64,000 bases of DNA from Oopsacas minuta (lineage: Eukaryota > Porifera > Hexactinellida > Lyssacinosida > Leucopsacidae), in assembly GCA_024704765.1 (NCBI GenBank), contig JAKMXF010000111.1:1561627-1625626 (forward strand), written 5' to 3'. Below the pieces are notes generated by a model. The model did no database searches. It was not told the DNA's origin and was given only the letters and a program-made list of their open reading frames with translations. Shown here one piece after another: positions 55,843 through 64,000 of this stretch; the stretch's first letter is position 1; each line of letters opens with the position of its first letter. The position numbers and the translations under genes are program-made.

Positions 55843-56585
55843 CTAATAGAAATTCAACATGTTAGCTTCAATAGATAATAAGTTTTTCTATCTAATAATC
55901 TAATGAAACGGAATTCCTGTCTTGTTTCTAATTCAATAAAGGAAAGCGAGATTAATTAGGTTGTCCATTCAATTAGCCATTTATAATTAGCCCATTGGCC
56001 TATGAAATATGATTTTCACACTAATTCAGTGATAGAAATATTTTAGTGTTTTATAGCAAACATTTATTTAACAAAATATTTCAGCTTACCGTCTGCTCCT
56101 AGAGATAGATCAGTCTTGTTTGGATGTTTCTTATCACGGATCTAGTTGAATAATAGGTAAATATCAAAATCAATAAATTATTCCTTGGAATGACAATCGA
56201 ATATCTCAATACACAATACGTATAGAAATCATGCCTTATTCACTAACAAAATTTTTCAAGTTGAATATATATTTTGGGAAATTAAAGTTTAGTTAGTGTA
56301 TAAAATATAGGGGGCACGTGTCTCCTCGTTCCGTCCACGAGCCCCTATGAATGCATTTGACCTTTTATAACTAAATGTTAAGGACATCTTTTGGTAGAAA
56401 CATGTTTCAGTTGAAGCATTCTCAATATCATTCCTACATTTCTTGTAAACCCCAGGAGGGGGTTGTCTATGAATATGGATTACAGAATCATTTCACTCTC
56501 CAGATAGTAGTATAATTTAACTTGACTGTAGTATAGATTTATATTTCAAACTCTCTACAGGTGTTAATTTCAAATTAGATATATT
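55843..56585. other. VPS9 intron and CFAP410 upstream region
   Basis: AT-rich sequence apart from the exon at 56090-56141. The 440 bases before the CFAP410 ATG would hold its promoter. Nothing specific was recognised. Confidence 0.4.
56090..56141 (-). CDS. VPS9-domain exon, first visible exon
   Basis: Acceptor AACTAG, then IRDKKHPNKTDLSLGAD and donor G/GTAAGC. The single leftover G joins AT of the next exon to make Asp, giving LGADDFLPIF, a classical VPS9 start. Phase and splice sites fit exactly. Earlier exons should lie at higher coordinates, which would place the plus-strand CFAP410 gene inside an intron of this gene, or the gene may be a remnant. Confidence 0.7.
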
Positions 56586-57134
56586 ATGTCAAATTTGTCG
56601 GAAATAGACTCAAAATGTAAGCTCACTTGTGACCTTATACAAACTCGTAGCCGCTGTAATCGACTAGATAATTTGAAAGCTCTCAACTGCTGGGGCTGTA
56701 ACCTGAGAGATATCACAATTCTAGAAGAACTACCCTCATTGAGAATTCTCATTCTGACAACAAACTATATATCTGATCTTTCTCCAATCTCACAGTGCGT
56801 TAAGTTGAGAGAGTTGTATTTACGAAATAATATGATAGTCGATCTGGAGGAATTAGCCAAGTTGGACAAGCTTAAAAATCTCCGTAGTCTCTGGATATCA
56901 GAGAATCCTTGCACATCTGCTCCAACCATCGAATATGCAGAAAAGATTTACTCTATACTACCAAAGATCAAGTATTTAGATGGACAGCCGATTCAATCAT
57001 ATTTGAAGCAGAGAAAAGAAGAAGAGAAAACAGAGAGCTCAAACTTGTTCAATGCAGTTTCCATTCTAATTGAAGATTTGTCAGTAGATGAACTAATTGA
57101 GTTACAAAGAAGAATCTCACTGAAAATCTCTTAA
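56586..57134 (+). CDS. CFAP410: CFAP410 (C21orf2) leucine-rich repeat ciliary protein
   Basis: 182 residues in a single exon from ATG 56586. CFAP410 acts at the basal body with NEK1 and SPATA7 in ciliogenesis and DNA-damage response. The signature LNCWG (33-37) at the start of the LRR block, then LRDITILEELPSLRILILTT, LSPISQCVKLRELYLRNNMI, LKNLRSLWISENPC (LRR cap), and a short C-terminal helical segment NLFNAVSILIEDLSVDELIE all follow human C21orf2. The C-terminal helix corresponds to its tetramerising helix. The protein is shorter than human (about 256) because the disordered linker between the LRR and the helix is nearly absent. No lesion is seen. Confidence 0.93.
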   Translation: MSNLSEIDSKCKLTCDLIQTRSRCNRLDNLKALNCWGCNLRDITILEELPSLRILILTTNYISDLSPISQCVKLRELYLRNNMIVDLEELAKLDKLKNLRSLWISENPCTSAPTIEYAEKIYSILPKIKYLDGQPIQSYLKQRKEEEKTESSNLFNAVSILIEDLSVDELIELQRRISLKIS

Positions 57135-58840
57135 AGTTGTTAGGATTACGTGATAGATAGCTATCGAGATCTCTTACATTTATTAATCTGTGATTCTCTT
57201 CATTACATATAAATCAAAATATTAAGAGTATAAACTGACTACAAAGTTTTCGTTGGGCAATAATAGCAAGGTCTCACGGTCGGAACTGCTGGAACAGATT
57301 CATGAATAGCTTACTAATATGAATACTAATAATATAATATTCAGTCAAGTGAGTTAACCCAACAGAATATTGAAAGAATTCTGATGCTTAATATTGTATT
57401 CGCTTGTAATCATGAATTATAGCATTGCTAACATACGAGTAATGTATGCGAAGTGCTTAGCATGGCTAAAACCCTACAAAACATAGATTTCACATTTCCT
57501 TCTTAATATCTTTCAACTTTTTCGAGGCAACTAATATCTAGTAACCAAAAAATCTACTTGTAATCTATGCAACGCAGGCTTTCCGTGGAGATATCCATGG
57601 AATTTTCTTAAACCTAATATCCACAAAATATTAAAAGCTTTATCTTATTAAATTCATGCCTAAAGGTGATATATCTGTGCAATGGATCAGATTTGAGATA
57701 TATTTAATTAATTGAAAAGCAATCTTTTTACCTAAAGTTCTATATATGTACTTTGATAAATCATGTTTTGACACCTTTTGGTATACTTCAAATTTATTTG
57801 GTTAGAGGATTACAGTGGAATTTGCATAATCCGACACTCGTTGGGCCATGAAATTGTGTTACTGTAGGATTAGCAAATTTTCAGATTATACAGATGAATG
57901 GAATTATTCGTTCGTTCAAATAATATTTGTCCGCAAGAATATTCGTTTAATACTTCCCGCATTAGAATTAAGTTTTATACTTAATTAATTCTGTAACTTT
58001 TACTGTGCCGACTATACTTTAGTATAGTGGCTCAGTATTGATATGGTTGCCTATATTTTTTCTATATAATTTTTTTTTCTCAGTAAAACCCCTGCAGCCA
58101 AAACTCGATAGAATTAAGGTGATACATGATGTGAGAAATATTGAAGATATTCGTCGGGTGTGCTTCTCCCCTTTGCTAATCAATCGGACACCAAGTGCCA
58201 CTATTTCACACTGGTCAAACTTTTGTCTGGGCTCTAGCAAAAAATTATGAAAGGAAAGGTGCCAAAATTTTCACACCTTTCGAAAGAGAAAAATTCTACA
58301 CCTTTGTACTCTTCTAGAATTTTTATATTGGTTATAGTTTTTTGGCTTAAAGAAAATGAAAATATTCATTTTATAGCACTACGTCATTGGTAATAATTCT
58401 ATTGTTCTTAGATATTAATTATTTATTAGTTAAACAATAGGTACTTCTAGTGTTGTATATAATATGCATTCATTGAATATATAAATTTAACGGTAACATT
58501 AAGTATTTCTATTATATTTATAAATAAACACTTTTTCAAATTAACCATGGATAATTTAAAAGACATGTATTTCCCCGATTATAAAACCTTTGAATAATTG
58601 TAGAAGATTGTTCTAAACAGCAAAAGAGGGTAATTCAATTCGCTGATTACGAATTTGACACTCTTGAATTTGTACCGATGACATCTTCTCCAGTATTCCC
58701 TTCTATTAATATTATTTAGTCAACTGATAATTATTGCAAACAAATTGAACATTATATGGACTGGGTGATCATATTAATTTTTAAATAAATTGTTTGATAT
58801 ATTTTAAATCCGAGCAGAGCGAAGAAAAAAAATAAAATTA
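57135..58840. other. Intergenic, no gene supported
   Basis: AT-rich. A pogo-like single end (ACAGTGGAATTTGCATAATC, about 57822) and a palindromic CTATACTTTAGTATAG (58012-58027) are the only patterns. Overlapping short frames on both strands at 58020-58250 match nothing I know. Confidence 0.4.
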
Positions 58841-59012
58841 CAACCTGTACCGACAGCTTAGTCTATTAAATTCAATTTGTTTAAAAAGTGTCACTGTTAA
58901 TTGGAGGCACTATGAAAGGTTAGGTTTAATCCAATGCACATAATGCCTCCAATTAACAGTGACACTTTTTAAACAAATTGAATTTAATAGACTAAGCTGT
59001 CGGTACAGGTTG
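58841..59012. repeat. Perfect 69-bp inverted repeat with 34-bp loop
   Basis: The left arm 58841-58909 (starting CAACCTGTACCGACAGC) is the exact reverse complement of 58944-59012, with no mismatch. The loop is 58910-58943. A weaker A/T continuation exists outside the arms. This could be a young foldback element or a hairpin-RNA source. Confidence 0.95.
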
Positions 59013-59261
59013 AATTTTTTTTAATTGAGTTATGATTCCTGAAATTGTATTCCATTTAACAAATTAACAAAAATTTCATTCTCACCCATTTAACTCGTCA
59101 TAGGATACCGCGATGAAGTGTGAAATGCTTAGTTATTAAAACGATCAAATATTCGTTTCAGCCATACTAAAATTGGTATAGTATGCATGTGTAATACCTA
59201 CAATCTATCCCAGCTACAGTGTACAACACATGTAGAGGGATTTTGGGTGAGTGTTTGCATC

Positions 59262-59364
59262 ATTGCCTAGTTGCAATTGAAGAAGGATCTGAATTAAACT
59301 TCATCCTGCTGCGGGGGGCTCGTGGAGTTATTCCATTCTTCTTCAATCTACGCTAGGTAATGAT
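59262..59364. repeat. Imperfect foldback, about 33-bp arms
   Basis: CATTGCCTAGTTGCAATTGA (from 59262) pairs imperfectly with the strand ending TCTACGCTAGGTAATG (to 59362); the loop is about 40 bp. There is a short open frame across it, but it is unsupported. Confidence 0.4.
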
Positions 59365-62300
59365 ATAATTAGGTTATCCATGGGTTATCTCGTAACTCTC
59401 GCTTAACCAATTACCAATATTCTCTTACCTATGTTAATCACAGCGACTGCAATATTTATAGTCGAAATGCGGAGCGATAGTTTACTACGAAAAAGATTAA
59501 TTAAATTGTGTATGTAATGTTTTTACTATGTACTAGGTTGGCCTACTAAATTACGGCAGTCTTGACACCTTGGGTTGGGTTGCTTCAATACCCTTGAGCA
59601 ACGTTTCCTCCAAAGCGTGTTAAGCGTCAATTAATGCGCTTCCCCACTGAAAAACGCTGCTCGTAGTTCGAGGTTATTTATATGCAACTAGCTTTCCTCA
59701 AATGTCCAGACTCCATGTGCATGTTCGGTTTATGTTGATCATTTAAGAAGAATCTGAGCTGTGTTCATTAAGGACTCTCGTTGATCCACCAGGTAAGGTC
59801 CGTATGACATATTTCCGTATTGTCACATGGTGATCGTAGGAACTGATTGTAGTTACATTGATCAGGTCGTACTGCAAGTTATGTAGTACAGTGAGGCGGG
59901 TAGTATTGCAGTTTTCGTATGAGTCATTAGGTCGGTCAGATGGGCAATGTTCTGAGCTGTGTCGCTCTCCATAATTAGTAGTTTGTACCAAAATTAAATT
60001 TTGTTCAATGTTGGTTTGGGTATTACATTTCCTAGAAAAATATCTCCGTCTGAGGGTGGCTAAACTTTATTAATCGCTCTGGTAACTATATCTATTCGAG
60101 TAAATACGGCCTATCCTATCTACTGCACGTAACACACATATTTGACTTGAGGAAAAATAGTCTTTCCTTCCTTTTAGGGTCTGGTATCGTAAATATTTGA
60201 GAACACTTCCGCGTGTCGTCCATTTATTGTGGCTTTTCATATTGATTGTAATACATATTCATGTTGTAATGCCAAAATTCAAGTAATTCCGCCTATAACA
60301 CTTCCCTCTCTCAATTTTATATTCGGATAATACGTACTTCGGATAGTAAGTACTATTTTCGTTTGAACTTACCCGAGCTCTATTGTACGTTATATTAATT
60401 AAATGCGTCCTCGCGGAGGTACGGAGATGCGAATTGGTTTCCACCAAGATAATATTTGGATTTATATATTCCCAGTATTCGATAATTCCCTCACTTGGAG
60501 GTACTTCCGTAATTGGAGAATATTGTTCCAGATAGCCCCTCCAGTTTTAACACCGTACACCTCTGTTACTGTACGTACTTTTTTGTTCCCCAAGCCTGCG
60601 CTTTTAAGTCTTAACCACGTTTATTTAACCAAAGATTGCCCAATGAAAATTTCCTCGACACGCTTCCTCGAAATCTCAAATCTGAAATTGCCTTACAGTA
60701 GTGGTCTTCAACAATTTCTGAACATAAGCGTTTCGATCTTAGCTTATTACTAAAGTCCCTTCAGAGAGTGTTGATAATACAAGGAATGGATTCGTATTTG
60801 GAAATGGCTAGAGAACTCCTAAAAAGAAATTCTGTATTATTCTACCGCTATTGGATGAAGAATGAATTCTAGACATGAATATGTGTAACCGAGAAATAGA
60901 AGTTCGAGGTTAATGAATCTATCATTATCTAAATAGAATTGTATACTAAGAGTACGAATGGTTCCGAATTCCAGGTCTATTTCAATGATCCTATATAAGC
61001 CATTTCGTTCCAGGACATTCTCCACATAATGCATTTATATTATGGTACAAGAGTACAAGAATATGTGCTCAGCTGGATAGGCTGAAACAAAAATCCTTTA
61101 GAATTTTGATGTTGATGTAGTAAGTGTTTATTGTATTATGACAAGTATAAACTGCACATAATGTTAACAATTTAACACTATTATGCATAATATGGTATTT
61201 ATACATTGTTGATGACATTTGGTGGATGGGGGGTGACCTATATATTCATAATTTAGTATATACTGTAATATATAGAATATATTTAAATTTGAATATCTTA
61301 GTGCATCCATGGTACAAATATTTTAGTGACTGCCATTACCTTAGTGTATAGAATGCTATGATTCAGTGTTCCTAAGGTTTTTGGGGGACGAAATGATATA
61401 TACACAATTTCAGCTAGTTAGGTATTTATGAGTCTTGGATAATTCTTTGTCAAACCATCCAATGATTTCACCAACTATCTACGATTGGTTCGAAGCCTTG
61501 CACACTGCAAGTCGGTTACTAGTTTATAGTATCCTGAAAATTACAACACATTCCATCTGATAGATTTCAAGAAAATCAATTTTGAATTTCCGAAATCATC
61601 TCGAAAATTCCAAAATCGGGCATTTTAGAAATTTGGCAAAGTGTTAATATCTTTGGTTTAAAAAGTTTTTAAATTGACTTGAAAGTTACCCATTTTAAGT
61701 TAATTAAACATCAGAGAGCATGATAGATTCATTTCCATACTGATTTGGCACAATTTTAGGTTGAACTTGGAATAAGTTCATTTTACGAAATGTAGCACAA
61801 GGCCGTGAGGATTGTTAAGTGATGGTTGTTTATCATGATTCTTGCTCTTGGGGATATCTCAATATGATAGAAAAATTGGGAGGTTCCCATCAATTCCCTC
61901 TGAATTATGTGCAATGACGTCACATTGACCTCTCCATATTTGAAGACGTAATCTTAATTATTGTGATTCCTCATATCATATAATATTCTATTTTTTTGTA
62001 CTGCTACGCTTAGAATTTAACGGTCCCAACTGTTACTTAAAGGATCTATCAAATTTTATGATAATTATCATTTACTTCTTAATTATAAGGACTGTCGACT
62101 CCAACTCATTGTTATTTCAAAACTATTCAGTAATTTGTTATAAAATGTATTATTGTTGAATAAGAAGTTGTACATGGGGAGTGTGTATTGCACAAATTTT
62201 CTGGTTTTTGAGTTTGCGGTTATCACACTTTTACATATGTGAATATACATATATGTGGTATATTGCTTAAAATTCGGAAACAGCTGAAGTTAGACCTGAA

Positions 62301-63852
62301 ATATGTACTACGATTGAAGGGGAAGTTGTACATGGAGCCTATTGACCCGGTTGGCTTATCCATAACATTTTATATACTAAGACAATGAATATATTGAAAT
62401 TTTGGACCGGGGACAGTTTTGGCATTATTGATGACTACGCAATTTTCGAGAGTCAACAATTGTATCGATATATTAATTTTACTCACAAATCTTCATTGAT
62501 TCTATTAAAGAATAATTATTCACAGCAGTTAACAGCTATTATAGGAAAGGTTTTAACCACCCCCTTAATTTGTTAAGCAATCCCAGTCCTGAAATATAAT
62601 TAAAAAAGGTAAGTAAATACTCAGGAAGACCCAAAATTATATGGGGGGGGGCTCAGCCAGTGGCGTATCTAGGATTTTGAAACTAAGAGGCCTAGACAAA
62701 AGAATCATAAAGGCTTAAAATTTGACACAAAAATGCTGAAAACACTGACATTTTTGAATTTTGTTCCTAACTAATTATACAGAAAAAATAATGTATTAAT
62801 TCAGTTAACCAGCAAATATCGAATGTAATTCTACTGATATCAACTGCTAGTCTACTACAGATATATTAACTCAAGCATGAATATGTATTACATGATAAAC
62901 GAGGACAGTGTTGGGGTTGGTTAACCAAATTAAGTGGGTGGTTAAAACCTGTTAGAAAATATCGATTAACCGGTTAACCGATGCATTGTGCAATTATTCT
63001 AAAATCTAATCATTGAAGTTTGGTAACTAAAATTGAAAAAACAATTCTATATATGCGTTTGCGATGCGATTATAACTTATAAAACAATTGGAATTTGACG
63101 GACGTATAACTTCTCATAAATACCTTATAAGCAGAATTCGTGTACGTATATAGAAATTCGTACGAATATATTAGTGAAAAATGACACCATTCGGTTAAAC
63201 GAATAAATTTTCTGCTAGCAGTTAACTTGATATAGTGGTGGTTAACCGGCTAACCGAATCCAGCCATGATAAGGATATGATACCGGTGGCGAAATATTTG
63301 GCCATACCGGGTCTAAAGATAGCCGGACCACAAATATCTGATATATTTGGTATGGTTAACGTATTAAACTAGAGAGGAGCTCTAGGATCGTGCTACGAAT
63401 CAGGATTATATAAGCCCTACTTACCAAATTCTTTAATTTTTTCGATTCATGGAAAAAACTAAGACAAGCAAAATGCTTTCCTCTTAGATGAATAAATTAA
63501 GGCGCCTTGATTTTTAGCTCAAAAGTACAAATTCACAGATTTATCATATGATTAATTAATCATCATTCCACACCTTTTTGAAATATTTCGAAATAATGCT
63601 AGAAGTTTTGTTTCAACGGCTTTTAGGGGTAATCGCGTATGGCTATTCAAATTTATATCTATATGATTTATCATATGATTAATCTTATTTTCACACCTTT
63701 TGGCATAAATTTCAAGTTTATGCTAGAGATTTCGTTTCAACTGTTAGTCAGGGCTAATCGATTATGAAGATTCCAATTTTGACATTTCAAATCTAAATCT
63801 AAATGATTGATCATATGATTCATCTAATTTTCACACCTTCGTACGTAAACAG
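59365..63852. other. Intergenic, no gene supported
   Basis: About 4.5 kb. I looked for exons on both strands and found none to defend. Repetition of GGTTAACCG words between 62920 and 63260 (GGTTGGTTAACC at left, GGTTAACCGGCTAACCGAAT at right) suggests another decayed terminal-repeat element. Two similar copies of an ATCATATGATTAATC-CACACCTTTTGG stretch occur at about 63540-63840. Confidence 0.4.
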
Positions 63853-64000
63853 TAGTACTCAGTTAAGACGAACTCGCTTGGGAAACAAAAAAAAGTATGT
63901 CTTACCCGAGTATATCTTATTGGGGTACGTATAAACCGAGGTTGTCAGTATCAGTATGATTCTACATACATAGTATGAATACTTACCTCGAAATAATCAA
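63853..64000. mobile_element. pogo-type MITE, left end, cut by window edge
   Basis: AGTACTCAGTTAAGACGAAC followed by TCGCTTGGGAA and later CAGTATGATTCTACATACAT parallels the left half of 30787-31129 in the same order (TCGCTTGGGAACA, CAGTCGATTCTACGTTCAT). The right end lies outside the window. Confidence 0.7.

Noticed and set aside
58019-58250. Overlapping 70-codon frames on both strands
   Set aside because: No recognisable domain and no splice context; chance is the simplest explanation.
1-64000. Bacterial-type systems (operons, CRISPR arrays, toxin-antitoxin pairs)
   Set aside because: Introns, animal-specific genes and eukaryotic transposons show a nuclear animal genome. Short direct repeats seen here lack the regular spacing of CRISPR arrays.
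1-64000. tRNA or rRNA genes
   Set aside because: No cloverleaf with matching A and B boxes or rRNA signature was noticed by eye; a covariance-model search would be needed to exclude small RNAs.

Overview
This is a eukaryotic, animal-like nuclear genome window. It is AT-rich, has spliceosomal introns with GT/AG borders, and is full of DNA-transposon debris. The gene set (INTS9, a heparan-sulfate NDST relic, CATSPER2, septin-7, CFAP410, a full-length dynein heavy chain and NHL-propeller proteins) points to a metazoan with flagellated sperm. The style of the NHL/coiled-coil proteins suggests an early-branching animal such as a sponge (a glass sponge is my guess), but that is weak inference.

Left part (1-20 kb). 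It opens with a decayed NHL-family coiled-coil fragment and an intronless NDST copy carrying seven disabling lesions, both on the minus strand. A broken P-element/THAP9-like transposase follows. It abuts a single undetermined base (5581), immediately followed by a truncated Merlin-type (IS1595-like) transposase. Next on the plus strand come an NHL-repeat gene with a damaged 5' part, a 738-residue coiled-coil protein, a complete intronless INTS9, a repeat-rich stretch containing a textbook hAT MITE, an NHL pseudogene fragment, and an intact coiled-coil/NHL propeller gene.

Centre (21-54 kb). One gene dominates: a 16-exon dynein heavy chain. Its exon phases join cleanly to 13,623 nt (4,540 residues) from an ATG at 21052 to a stop at 53941-53943. 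Tail, linker, six AAA modules, stalk, microtubule-binding domain and C-terminal region can all be followed. AAA1, the main ATPase site of dyneins, has lost both its Walker A lysine and its Walker B acidic pair, whereas AAA2 and AAA3 keep theirs. The protein is therefore a divergent, possibly DNHD1-like, dynein. Two intact, intronless genes lie antisense inside its introns: CATSPER2 (sperm calcium channel) and a septin-7-like gene.

Right part (54-64 kb). Two exons of a VPS9-domain Rab GEF lie on the minus strand, followed by a complete CFAP410 (basal-body LRR protein). The rest holds no gene I recognise, but it contains a perfect 69-bp inverted repeat and a pogo-type MITE cut by the window edge.

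How the genes fit together: dynein, CATSPER2, septin-7 and CFAP410 all belong to cilium/flagellum biology in other animals, so about 36 kb forms a neighbourhood of flagellar genes, two of them nested in a third. Most intact genes other than the dynein are single-exon.
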